Shown piece after piece: positions 9,704-17,548 of a DNA stretch of 45,017 bases. The stretch's first letter is position 1. Every line of letters starts with the position of its first letter. This DNA comes from a virus. The translations under genes and the position numbers were made by a program. The DNA is taken from positions 1 through 45,017 of the IMG/VR virus record IMGVR_UViG_3300021180_000020; one strand, given 5' to 3'. The notes below the pieces were generated by a model, which saw only the letters and a list, made by a program, of their open reading frames with translations, was not told the DNA's origin and ran no database searches.

Positions 9704-11155
9704 TTAGATCGTCACGATATTAGTCGCGACAACACTCACAAGAATGTGGACGAAACCGCGTGACGGAATAAACAGCACACTAAGTCCGTCATATTCTCCT
9801 ATACCGTAATCGCTGGGATTATCAGCAGTATAAGTTAGGAATGGCACAGCATTCACATTACACGTTGCGCCAAATGTGCCCAGCTGAATTTGCTGAGAAA
9901 GTGTTGCGGGATCATATCCTGTTTGCACAACAGGACCATTAACTAGCCCAAACTGCACACCGCTAGTCATCACACCAGCAAGAACAGCTTCTAGGAAGTT
10001 AATGCCAAATTGATTGTAGTACAATGGTGACAACGGATTGTTAGCACCATTAATAATGGCATTCGACAAATTAAGATTGATTTGAAGTTGGACCCAATCG
10101 ATAGTCCACCACCAATTAAAGTAATCGAAACCATCAGCAGTAACGCCTTCGTAAACATTGGTATAGTTGATACCACCTTCTGAGCCTGTTTGAATATAAT
10201 TACAGAACTGTCGCTTAAGATCCACAAGAAATGGTCCATTATTCTGCAATGGATAAGGAGTAACACCAAAGATATATTTAAAACACATTGGAGCAACACG
10301 CGTAACAGCAGTGGCGCGATACTGCATTCCCCAATAGAACATACCAGCCATAGTGAATTCTGCATATTCACCAGGAATGGATGCTTGTCTAGCTAATGGA
10401 ACAGTTGGCGCCTCAAGAAGTTGAATAACAGATTTACAATCTGGAGGAATCATGCCAACAGCAGCAGGTTCAGTAAGCGTAAGCCAGAAATAAGTCATAG
10501 CTTCTGGACTTGTATATTGCATAAAAGTTTGAAGAACCAACGGGATATTAGCTGCATATCCCCATTCTTCTGGCATTAAATAACCATAATAAGAAAGAGT
10601 ATTATTTGCCAACCAAATATCCATTTTCGCAACTTGATCAGTAATGCCAGCAGATCCAAAACCTAATTCAAGAACTGTGACAGTCGTAGTCGTTCCTTGC
10701 CTAAAGAACGTTGCAACTTGGGCATTAAGTTCAGCCGCTGCATACAATTGAAGTTCACCGATAACTGTTGCAAGACCAGGATCGGTAGCAAGTTGATATG
10801 TAAATTCATCAACCCCAGTAACTGTGCAATCAAATGTACCATTATAACCAGGAGGCGTAAATCCACTAATTTGCAGTGGAATTACACTACCAACACCACC
10901 TACAGACACAGGAAGTGGAACAGGAGTTGTAACAGTAACTGTGCCAGTAGCCCAAACAGCATCTTGAATAGGAAATGGATCAGAAATAATTGCTTCCAAA
11001 TCGGAATATTGCGTCAAAAGGCTTGCTGAGCCGGTAGGCTGATTAGTACCGCCAAACGACACAATTGCACCAGTTTGCTGAAAACCTGATGGAAAAGGTG
11101 CAAGAATAGTAGAAACTGTGACTGTTACAATAGCGTTCGGGTCAAGGGCGGACAT
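9704..11155 (-). CDS. Tail sheath protein (DUF3383 family)
   Basis: A 483-residue protein of the DUF3383 type, a family of contractile tail sheaths. The N-terminus (ALDPNAIVTVTVS) and the repeated beta/alpha blocks, ending in a beta strand that can exchange between subunits (SRGFVHILVSVVATNIVTI), are as expected for sheaths. It is followed directly by the tube gene. A GGAGAAAC ribosome-binding site lies before the ATG. The length and order strongly support the call and establish myovirus morphology for the phage. Confidence 0.88.
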   Translation of the reverse strand: MSALDPNAIVTVTVSTILAPFPSGFQQTGAIVSFGGTNQPTGSASLLTQYSDLEAIISDPFPIQDAVWATGTVTVTTPVPLPVSVGGVGSVIPLQISGFTPPGYNGTFDCTVTGVDEFTYQLATDPGLATVIGELQLYAAAELNAQVATFFRQGTTTTVTVLELGFGSAGITDQVAKMDIWLANNTLSYYGYLMPEEWGYAANIPLVLQTFMQYTSPEAMTYFWLTLTEPAAVGMIPPDCKSVIQLLEAPTVPLARQASIPGEYAEFTMAGMFYWGMQYRATAVTRVAPMCFKYIFGVTPYPLQNNGPFLVDLKRQFCNYIQTGSEGGINYTNVYEGVTADGFDYFNWWWTIDWVQLQINLNLSNAIINGANNPLSPLYYNQFGINFLEAVLAGVMTSGVQFGLVNGPVVQTGYDPATLSQQIQLGTFGATCNVNAVPFLTYTADNPSDYGIGEYDGLSVLFIPSRGFVHILVSVVATNIVTI

Positions 11156-11166
11156 TGAGTTTCTCC

Positions 11167-12186
11167 TTACGGAAGTGGATGAGCAGGGATAAGTGGATCA
11201 ACTTTTACAAACGTCCTACTAAAAGGATTTGATGTTTCAACTTGAACTAAACATTTCGTAATATATTGACGAGCTATGTCGCGCACACAGTTTTGCAGAT
11301 ATGAGACCTTAAACTCTATTGATTTCTTTTGAGCTATAACTTGTAATTCAGATTGTTCCCGTTTTTCATCACGTACAATCGGCATATTCATTAAACCAAT
11401 GTAACTATAGTCTGAGCTATATTGAATAACAAAATTTAAAAAAGTAATAATATCACAATTATCTGCACCATAGATTATTACTTTAACTTTTTCACATACT
11501 AATTGACTACTCTCTAAATGTGGCCCTAACATAGCAACAGATTCCAATGCTTCAGTATCTTCTATATGGACAGAAGCATATGGAGGCGCTTCGTTCTGAG
11601 GTACCAAAAATGATGGATACATTATAAATGGGCAACGAAAACCTGGATAAGGCGGAACATAAGTTGACATTGCTAACCAAATAGGCAATGAATTAGATAC
11701 TATTTGTTCTTCTGGTAATTGTGATAAATCATCAATAATTTGTATATCAGTAATAGATGTTACTGCAACACCCAAATAATGCCATAAACCTGCTTGCTGA
11801 TAGTATTTGCCGTGAGAACTAAAAGCAAACCGAATACCTTGATAAGTAGCTAAATAAATATATTGTGGATTCATATCTTGAAATAAATCAATCGGATTTA
11901 ATGCTGTGAATACAACAGTATTATATGCAATTGTGGCATCTTCTTCTTGTTCAATTTCTGTCGAATAATGCAAAGATCCTGCAATCATCACTAGATCTGG
12001 TTCAACAGGTACAGGCGGCGCCAAATTAGCTCGAACCCAGAATACATAACCATCTAACGGTAATACCAATTTCTTATATAACAAAAATTGAATTTGTGTA
12101 CTTTCTGAAAGAAAATTAACGCCAGCAGCTAATTCAGCAGCAAGTTGTCCTTTCGCGTTATTGGCAGCTTCGTTTACAGTAACCAT
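11167..12186 (-). CDS. Neck/tail completion protein, unknown
   Basis: A 339-residue protein with mixed helices and strands, upstream of the sheath. It has no motif I recognise. Such proteins next to DUF3383 sheaths are usually tail terminator or head-tail adaptor proteins. The start codon is only three bases after the stop of the inserted HNH-like gene, so before that insertion it probably followed the 172-residue gene directly. The role is inferred from the position between capsid and sheath genes. Confidence 0.6.
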   Translation of the reverse strand: MVTVNEAANNAKGQLAAELAAGVNFLSESTQIQFLLYKKLVLPLDGYVFWVRANLAPPVPVEPDLVMIAGSLHYSTEIEQEEDATIAYNTVVFTALNPIDLFQDMNPQYIYLATYQGIRFAFSSHGKYYQQAGLWHYLGVAVTSITDIQIIDDLSQLPEEQIVSNSLPIWLAMSTYVPPYPGFRCPFIMYPSFLVPQNEAPPYASVHIEDTEALESVAMLGPHLESSQLVCEKVKVIIYGADNCDIITFLNFVIQYSSDYSYIGLMNMPIVRDEKREQSELQVIAQKKSIEFKVSYLQNCVRDIARQYITKCLVQVETSNPFSRTFVKVDPLIPAHPLP

Positions 12187-12507
12187 TTAGATAAATCTTC
12201 CATCTCTATCTCTAGGACGAGTTTTACCATATTCTTTATTCCTATTTCTATTTTGAACAGTTCTAGTTGCCCATATACAATTCCAAGGATAATAACCTTC
12301 ATTATTATCAATTCTTTCTAATGTTAAATCTTTTGACGGCTTTGGACCCATATCTTTTATAAATTCCTCAAAGGAATTTGCCCATCTTTCACACATATCA
12401 ATTCCTTTTGCACCATAATCTTGATATGCTACATTAGATGGGTTAATACATCTCTGTTTAGCAGCTTGCCAAATCCAATATTCGTATGGCAATATAGAAT
12501 GTTTCAT
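12187..12507 (-). CDS. HNH-like homing endonuclease, freestanding
   Basis: A protein of 106 residues when read from the ATG at 12507; a GTG at 12516 would add three residues. The signature is that of small phage HNH-like nucleases: YGAKGIDMCERW, then a Leu-Glu-Arg-Ile-Asp core (LERIDNNEGYYPWNC) and a basic tail (RTVQNRNRNK). These proteins cut DNA and often move between phage genomes. It is wedged between two tail/neck genes: its ATG overlaps the TGA of the gene before (ATGA), and its stop abuts the next start. The lack of virion relatedness to the flanking genes suggests insertion without disrupting them. Confidence 0.75.
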   Translation of the reverse strand: MKHSILPYEYWIWQAAKQRCINPSNVAYQDYGAKGIDMCERWANSFEEFIKDMGPKPSKDLTLERIDNNEGYYPWNCIWATRTVQNRNRNKEYGKTRPRDRDGRFI

Positions 12508-13004
12508 TCTATCCACGCTCTAAAACTAGCCATATAAATACCTGTTTTTATGAATGAAGAATGTGGTTTAATACTCATGCCATGTTTACGCTGTTTACCA
12601 AATGAAGCTTTTGTAGGAACGCCAGAAGCCATACCATTCATTTCCTCAGCCCTTAAAAATGATTTAAACATACCTTCAATTTGTTTTGTACTTGGTTTCA
12701 TCAAATTTTTTAATGATGTTCTAGTTTGACCTTTTCTTTCCAAAATCGTTTTTTCTGCAATTTCTTTAAATCCTTCATGTATAATATTATTGATTTCTTC
12801 ATCATAAATTTTCTGAAATGTTTCAACAATACCATATTTTCCTTCAAGAATACTCGCTACCCTTTGAGCTGTCATAGTTTTACTAAAACCACGATTACGT
12901 TTACGTTTTTCCTCCAATTTAGCAGAGGTAGCTGGGCGTGTCTTCGTTTCTTGAGTATATGGGGTATTAATAAAACCCATATGCAATTTAAGTATATTTG
13001 TCAT
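12504..13004 (-). CDS. Virion neck/tail protein, unknown
   Basis: A basic, helical protein of 166 residues, starting at the ATG at 13004 that overlaps the TGA of the gene before. The middle is Lys/Glu-rich (EEKRKRNRGFSKT; EIAEKTILERKGQTRTSL) and the C-terminus ends MASFRAWIE. Its position upstream of the sheath and its size resemble HK97-gp10-like tail completion proteins, but I cannot confirm that from motifs. Its stop overlaps the start of the HNH-like gene. Confidence 0.55.
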   Translation of the reverse strand: MTNILKLHMGFINTPYTQETKTRPATSAKLEEKRKRNRGFSKTMTAQRVASILEGKYGIVETFQKIYDEEINNIIHEGFKEIAEKTILERKGQTRTSLKNLMKPSTKQIEGMFKSFLRAEEMNGMASGVPTKASFGKQRKHGMSIKPHSSFIKTGIYMASFRAWIE

Positions 13005-13447
13005 GGCGGTAAGAGTACCCACGCTCCATCTTGACGAACATACATTTGTCCATCAGACGGTGCATCTGGAAACGAAGGAGGTCCAGCTGGACCAACTAAA
13101 GGCTGTCCAGCAGGAACCCATTGCGTAGAAGTTCCATCGCTATACAAAATATATAAATTACCATCTGGGTCATTACGCCACCACAATTGCCCTGGTTGTG
13201 CACCAGCAGGAGGTAATGGATCAATTGGAACATTGAGCCCGCCACTTGGCGTACTTCCTGCAACGCCCATCCAAACATACCCATCCCACTCGTAAGTGCA
13301 ACCATTAGGCGCTAAAAATTGATCTCCGATATTTGGATTAATTGGAAAATCAATAATTGCATATGGAGATACATTCTTATATGTAGTAACAGATTTTAAT
13401 TGTGGAGGTTGTTTTGTTTGGCCGCGCCAGTCTACTCTCTTAATCAT
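13001..13447 (-). CDS. Virion surface protein with shared C-terminal module
   Basis: A 148-residue Pro/Gly-rich protein. Its last 25 or so residues (PSFPDAPSDGQMYVRQDGAWV) are nearly identical to the C-terminus of the collagen-like protein encoded just upstream. The middle holds a short unit of the type IGDQFLAPNGCTYEWDGYVW, and GAQPGQLWWRNDPDGNLY is a second similar unit; such W/Y-rich repeats occur in phage tail-fibre and capsid-decoration proteins. A surface or fibre role is likely, not proven. The ribosome-binding site is TAGGAA. Confidence 0.6.
   Translation of the reverse strand: MIKRVDWRGQTKQPPQLKSVTTYKNVSPYAIIDFPINPNIGDQFLAPNGCTYEWDGYVWMGVAGSTPSGGLNVPIDPLPPAGAQPGQLWWRNDPDGNLYILYSDGTSTQWVPAGQPLVGPAGPPSFPDAPSDGQMYVRQDGAWVLLPP
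13031..13055. repeat. 25-bp direct repeat, copy 1
   Basis: A 25-base sequence beginning TTGACGAACATACATTTGTC on the plus strand. It is repeated exactly at 13491-13515 and encodes the shared DGQMYVRQ motif of the two adjacent surface proteins. The similarity continues with a few changes for about 20 bases beyond, pointing to duplication of a protein module or gene conversion between neighbours. Confidence 0.9.
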
Positions 13448-13457
13448 AGACTTATTC

Positions 13458-13775
13458 CTACGGTATAGTGACTGCTACCCAAGCACCACTTTGACGAACA
13501 TACATTTGTCCATCATTAGGCGCATCAGGAAAAGATGCAGGACCAGTATTTCCTATTGGTCCTTGAGGACCGGCAGGTCCGGCAGGTCCGGTGGCACCAT
13601 CAGTACCAGCAGTGCCAGGAGGCCCAGAAGGGCCAACAGGGCCAGCAGGGCCAGCAGGACCGGCTGGGCCTTCAGGACCAGGCGTACCACCTCCACCACT
13701 TTGGTCAGCATAGCCTCTATTGGTAAAGGATGCAACACCACCTTTAGCAGCAGGCCCTGGTGCTGTTTGTGGCAT
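13458..13775 (-). CDS. Collagen-like virion protein
   Basis: A 105-residue protein with three parts: a short N-terminus, a collagen-type Gly-X-Y run of about 48 residues (for example PGPEGPAGPAGPAGP), and the C-terminal module SFPDAPNDGQMYVRQ shared with the next gene. Collagen-like repeats in phages form trimeric rods in fibres or capsid decoration. The Gly-X-Y section has higher GC content and much internal repetition, so length variation by slippage is expected. The ribosome-binding site is GAGGTGG. Confidence 0.75.
   Translation of the reverse strand: MPQTAPGPAAKGGVASFTNRGYADQSGGGGTPGPEGPAGPAGPAGPVGPSGPPGTAGTDGATGPAGPAGPQGPIGNTGPASFPDAPNDGQMYVRQSGAWVAVTIP
13491..13515. repeat. 25-bp direct repeat, copy 2
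   Basis: An exact copy of 13031-13055, lying 460 bases away in the collagen-like gene; see that entry. Confidence 0.9.
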
Positions 13776-14050
13776 TAAAATCCACCTCTTACTGGAGGAG
13801 GTCGTCTTGGAGGTGGCACATTTCTTGGAGCCCTAACAGTAAAGGTTTCTCCAGTTAATGGCGAAGTTTCAACTGGTGGCGGCGGTCTAAGCCTACCAGG
13901 TTGCTGCCCAGGTTCTTCAACAGGAGGTTCTTCTCCGGTTGGAGGAGGAAGCTCGGGTGGATTTGGTGCACCAATCGTTCCTAATGGAACATCGTATTTC
14001 CAATATTCCCATCGTGGCATACGGGCATATTGCGTTACTTGAGGCATCAT
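13775..14050 (-). CDS. Proline-rich protein, unknown
   Basis: A 91-residue protein with an N-terminal part rich in aromatic residues (RMPRWEYWKYDVPL) and a C-terminal two-thirds made mainly of Pro, Glu and Arg. Low complexity prevents a family call. It sits among the surface/fibre genes and overlaps the collagen-like gene by one base. Two ATG codons in tandem, at 14050 and 14047, could start it; the second has better spacing from GGAGT. Confidence 0.5.
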   Translation of the reverse strand: MMPQVTQYARMPRWEYWKYDVPLGTIGAPNPPELPPPTGEEPPVEEPGQQPGRLRPPPPVETSPLTGETFTVRAPRNVPPPRRPPPVRGGF

Positions 14051-14056
14051 GCACTC

Positions 14057-14635
14057 CTAACTTACAGAAATTTGATTAGATGAAAGTAAGGCAATACCAC
14101 CGCCAACAGAGTTCATTGCTTGAACAATTGCATCAATTACTGTTCCTACATCAGCAGCGACTGTTGTATAGGTATTTAATGGCGAGCCAGGAATAGTAGC
14201 TCCATTTCGTCTCCAACCATAAAAATAAGATGTAGGATTATTTGTCCATAATCCGGTACTTACAGATAATAAAGTCCCAACGATAGCAGGTCCAACAGGA
14301 GTAATTATTGGAGGAATAATATTAATTGGAACTCCAACAGGTGGTGCGCCAGCATCCCATACTGGCATTCCTATTGGCGAATTATAACAAGGTATAGCAC
14401 CTTCAGAAATTGCTTGGTCATTAGGCCATCTACCTTGAGCATCAGGAAGATTTGGTCCTGTAGCTATATAAACTGGAATTGCTCCTGAACCTGCCGTTGT
14501 TGGCGCAGCTACCATATTTATAGGTATTGCACCAGTATCCTGTTTATTAGGCCACGGCGGCCCAGGTGTGGGTGTAGGAACAATATAAATTGGTATTGCA
14601 CCTGCTGGATTTCTTCTGTCATTAGGATAGCCCAT
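14057..14635 (-). CDS. Virion protein with GAIP repeats and an Ig-like domain
   Basis: A protein of 192 residues, starting at the ATG at 14635 that overlaps the stop of the neck gene. The N-terminal half has four copies of a motif GAIPxYxx or GAIPxNxx (GAIPIYIV, GAIPINMV, GAIPVYIA, GAIPCYNS). Three are preceded by a PND or PNK segment. The C-terminal half is a typical phage Ig-like repeat: a conserved GTLLSVSTGLWTNNPTSYFY, then YGWRRNGATI and YTTVAADVGTVI. Ig-like domains of this kind sit on capsid or tail surfaces and bind carbohydrates weakly. A surface role is likely. Confidence 0.65.
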   Translation of the reverse strand: MGYPNDRRNPAGAIPIYIVPTPTPGPPWPNKQDTGAIPINMVAAPTTAGSGAIPVYIATGPNLPDAQGRWPNDQAISEGAIPCYNSPIGMPVWDAGAPPVGVPINIIPPIITPVGPAIVGTLLSVSTGLWTNNPTSYFYGWRRNGATIPGSPLNTYTTVAADVGTVIDAIVQAMNSVGGGIALLSSNQISVS

Positions 14636-15111
14636 TAGAATGTTAGACCCCACATAGATCCAACGCTTTGAGCAATACCTAAATAGACGCGGCCCCACGG
14701 CGTCTTAAGAGTTTGAAGATCTCCAACAGTAAGATTTTCCATACTAGATAATAGCTTCATTCCTGCCGAAGTTCCTTGATCAGAAGCTTGGTTTATTAAA
14801 CCAGGAATAAAACTATTAATCTGCATTGACTGTCGCAAATCTGTCCAATATGTATTATCTGGAGGTGGTAATGAAGGATCATCTTGTGCTATATTGACTA
14901 AATAATCTCCTGCCAAATTATAAACTGCAACAGTGAATATACCAGGATTTACAGCCCAGATATAACGATTTACAATTTCATATGCTATATCATAAGACAT
15001 TTCTAAATAAATACTATCGTCAGCAAGAACTACATCTGGCACGCCCATTATCTGGCGTACCCAATTAATATATCCTGCTAGAGTTGGTGGTGCAATCCAT
15101 TGTAAAGACAT
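14635..15111 (-). CDS. Head-tail connector protein (putative)
   Basis: A 158-residue mainly helical protein in the capsid-to-neck interval. Length and helical pattern resemble the gp6/gp15-type head-completion adaptors that bind under the portal. The stop overlaps the start of the next gene (TAATG), and its own start overlaps the previous stop likewise. No catalytic motif. The call is from position and predicted helices only. Confidence 0.5.
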   Translation of the reverse strand: MSLQWIAPPTLAGYINWVRQIMGVPDVVLADDSIYLEMSYDIAYEIVNRYIWAVNPGIFTVAVYNLAGDYLVNIAQDDPSLPPPDNTYWTDLRQSMQINSFIPGLINQASDQGTSAGMKLLSSMENLTVGDLQTLKTPWGRVYLGIAQSVGSMWGLTF

Positions 15112-15665
15112 TAGAATATTGATTTCTTTGATTTAGGACGCATAAAATCAGTTATTGCACTTATTGGGCTCTTTGGCGGGCCTTGTGGCGCTCCTTTCTC
15201 TTTATCACGAGTAATTACAATTTTTTCAGCAATTGTAGGATCACGATCCTTCATAGGCTTTTCTGTAATTTCAAATTCAAAACTTGTAAGTTTTTCTCCA
15301 GCATTTTCTTCAATCATTGCGTTTACTGCAACTGCTGCTTCAGCACGAAGCTTTTCACCATTTACCTTATTAACTTCTCTATTGTGAACAATCAATTCAA
15401 CAATAGTCTCTTCTGATATTGGTTCGTCAATAGAATATATATATGGGATATAATAACCACTAAAAGTAGATAATTCATTCGATCTTACCATTCCGTATGA
15501 CGCATGAAATTGCGCAATAATATCAATTTGCTTTTCGTTTAATTCTCCAGAAATTCTAATTTGTCCACCAATTGGGATAGTTTGCATTCTGTACGTTTTA
15601 TATTCTGGTAAACGATATTGGAAATCAATATTTTGATGTGTTCCATTAGCGATGAACATACGCAT
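15111..15665 (-). CDS. Capsid-associated protein, unknown
   Basis: The reading frame could extend to a GTG at 15743, but the ATG at 15665 is preferred: it has AAGGA at proper spacing, while the GTG has no ribosome-binding site. The protein from 15665 has 184 residues: a beta-rich N-terminal part (YRLPEYKTYRMQTIPIGGQIRI) and a C-terminal helical, Lys-rich part ending FMRPKSKKSIF. Zero-gap capsid-neighbour genes like this are often head-completion or internal proteins; I do not recognise a family. A strong pair of inverted repeats lies directly upstream. Confidence 0.6.
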   Translation of the reverse strand: MRMFIANGTHQNIDFQYRLPEYKTYRMQTIPIGGQIRISGELNEKQIDIIAQFHASYGMVRSNELSTFSGYYIPYIYSIDEPISEETIVELIVHNREVNKVNGEKLRAEAAVAVNAMIEENAGEKLTSFEFEITEKPMKDRDPTIAEKIVITRDKEKGAPQGPPKSPISAITDFMRPKSKKSIF

Positions 15666-15676
15666 TTTATTTATCC

Positions 15677-15727
15677 TTGCTACCTCAGGGGCGGTCTCAG
15701 AGGAGGTAGCAACTCCCGAGACCGCCC
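15677..15727 (-). promoter_or_regulatory. Interleaved inverted repeats (possible pseudoknot or RNA switch)
   Basis: Two perfect 10-base inverted repeats interlock here: TTGCTACCTC (15677-15686) with GAGGTAGCAA (15703-15712), and GGGCGGTCTC (15689-15698) with GAGACCGCCC (15718-15727). They could form an H-type pseudoknot or two mutually exclusive hairpins in the minus-strand mRNA, 3' of the major capsid gene. One arm, GAGGTAGCAA, is the recurring ribosome-binding sequence of this phage, and it lies just before the start of the next gene. A translational or transcript-stability switch is an inference. Confidence 0.75.
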
Positions 15728-15767
15728 AAGGATCATCCAGCACATTCTACGGGAGACTGCCGGACAA

Positions 15768-16796
15768 TTACTGATATTGAAGTGTCATAATAGTAATAGC
15801 TTCAGGACGAACGCCCCAACCGCTCGTGATGCGCCACTCGGAGAGAACGTCAATGGCACCACCTGCAAGCGGAGTAGGAATTTCTCTGGGCGCTGCCATA
15901 TCAGCATACATCAACGTGCAAGCCTCGATACCAGGTGCGATCTTGGCAATTTCATTCGTGTTGATTCTTGTTCCCACAGGCTTCTTCACCTCAGGCATAA
16001 CAAGAATAACGGCATCGTTTTGGCCACCACCAACGCCCTTACCAATCAAAGTATCATCGTAACACCAAGCAATGTCGTCATCATTCATAGAGAGAACATT
16101 ATCCAACATTCCTTTAGTTGTCACAGAACCTGCGCCTTCGCGTTGGAACTGAACAATTTGGACGATATTTTGATATTCCATTGCCGCCAGAGTTCTCTGC
16201 GGACCAAGAATAACAAAACTGCGACCAATTCCGAGTTGATTGCATCGTGTCTTGAGAGCAGAGATTTGTGTGAGAAGCCATACGCCAAGCTCGCCATTAT
16301 CATAGGTAACAACAGTATTGTTACCGTTGCTATCAGGCGGCAGAGGAACAGCAGTGGCTCCTTGTGCATTGATAAGACCCTCTCCATTGATAGGATTAAG
16401 TCCATACAGCAGAGCGTTGCGCGCCAATTGGAAATGGCCTTGACGCATACCAAGTCGTTGCGCCTCAACCATATTAAGACCCCACTGCCCCATAGCAGCG
16501 GTATCGTGATGATCATACTCAGCACGGACGCGCAGCAAATAGCTTGCGGTGCTGATCATTGAGAGCGCGACAGAAACGCTGGGCAATTGATTATAAGCAG
16601 CTTGCCCAGCTGCCATTCTCGTGCGAACGTCGAGGCGCTTCATGTAAACATAAAGATCACCATCTGACAATCTGACAAGAGGATCAGCTCCAGCCAAAGT
16701 ATTAAAAGCCCCAGATGCTTGCACATAGGGCAGGATGATACCAGGCTCAATGAACGAAGGATTAACGATTACATATGACGGAGTGGCGCCAGCCAT
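15768..16796 (-). CDS. Major capsid protein (DUF2184 type)
   Basis: A 342-residue protein of the DUF2184 family of HK97-fold major capsid proteins. It lies downstream of a protease/scaffold fusion and a smaller structural gene, the standard order for this group. It has the mixed helix/strand character of the HK97 P and A domains and a conserved C-terminal segment (IDVLSEWRITSGWGVRPEAIT). The SD sequence GAGGTGAAC precedes the ATG. Codon use and composition are less AT-rich than surrounding genes, which is usual for the most highly expressed gene of a phage. A small hairpin (GAGGCG/CGCCTC near 16818-16834) lies upstream. Confidence 0.88.
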   Translation of the reverse strand: MAGATPSYVIVNPSFIEPGIILPYVQASGAFNTLAGADPLVRLSDGDLYVYMKRLDVRTRMAAGQAAYNQLPSVSVALSMISTASYLLRVRAEYDHHDTAAMGQWGLNMVEAQRLGMRQGHFQLARNALLYGLNPINGEGLINAQGATAVPLPPDSNGNNTVVTYDNGELGVWLLTQISALKTRCNQLGIGRSFVILGPQRTLAAMEYQNIVQIVQFQREGAGSVTTKGMLDNVLSMNDDDIAWCYDDTLIGKGVGGGQNDAVILVMPEVKKPVGTRINTNEIAKIAPGIEACTLMYADMAAPREIPTPLAGGAIDVLSEWRITSGWGVRPEAITIMTLQYQ

Positions 16797-16876
16797 GTTA
16801 AGTTCACCTCATGTTTGGAGGCGGGACGCGCCTCAGTTATAGCAAAGTTAGCAGAGTTTAGTGGATTTCGATAACT

Positions 16877-17503
16877 TTAGACTTCCAGAAGGATACAGCT
16901 ACCTTGACGATTCCAAGTGCAAAAACCAGTTGCAGCGGTATAGATAACTGTCATTGAATTACCGACATTGTATCCAATAATATTGACAGGAGGAAGTGCA
17001 ATATCACCAGCAGCAGCAATCCAACCACTTGCGATTAGATAGAAAAGCGGAAGTGCATTTACGATTACGCCTTGAAGAACAAGCGCTGGATCCATAGCCA
17101 TCGCAATACGCGCACGACTTCCAAACCTATAGAAGTTGACTAGCATTCCAGGATCAGCTTGCTGAACTGGACTCTGCGGGCTATTAATCATAGCATGATT
17201 CTGATTAAACACGCTAATTCCAGTTGCTGCCAAAGCTGCTGTGGCACGACGAATAGAATTTTGCAGTGCAGGATCAGGAAGAGTTGGTACAGGCGGAGTA
17301 CCAATATTCACAGGTGTAGGAATAGATTCAGTAATAGGAACGCCACCAAACATTGGCAGCGTTTCTGTTCCTGCCAATTGACCGCCTGTCAATTGGAACC
17401 TGATTGCAGGATCATCCATTGCCATACCTTGAATCATACCATCAAGGTTTGTGGTAAAGGTTCCCGCAGCATTAGTTGTGATAACAGGATTAATCGAGAT
17501 CAT
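16877..17503 (-). CDS. Capsid decoration/head structural protein (putative)
   Basis: A 208-residue protein between the protease/scaffold fusion and the capsid gene. The middle is Pro-rich (PVNIGTPPVPTLPDPAL) and the C-terminal half is beta-rich with Gly/Ala. In DUF2184-capsid phages this slot holds a head decoration or minor head protein. AAGGAG lies ten bases before the ATG. No catalytic residues are visible; the role is by context. Confidence 0.6.
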   Translation of the reverse strand: MISINPVITTNAAGTFTTNLDGMIQGMAMDDPAIRFQLTGGQLAGTETLPMFGGVPITESIPTPVNIGTPPVPTLPDPALQNSIRRATAALAATGISVFNQNHAMINSPQSPVQQADPGMLVNFYRFGSRARIAMAMDPALVLQGVIVNALPLFYLIASGWIAAAGDIALPPVNIIGYNVGNSMTVIYTAATGFCTWNRQGSCILLEV

Positions 17504-17548
17504 GACACAAAAGCTCCTTAATTACTGTGAAACGCTCCTTTGTTGCGC

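Noticed and set aside
15618-16562. Long 314-codon open frame on the plus strand opposite the capsid gene
   Set aside because: It is the shadow of the major capsid frame and ends inside the neighbouring gene; composition is not protein-like and it lacks a start signal.
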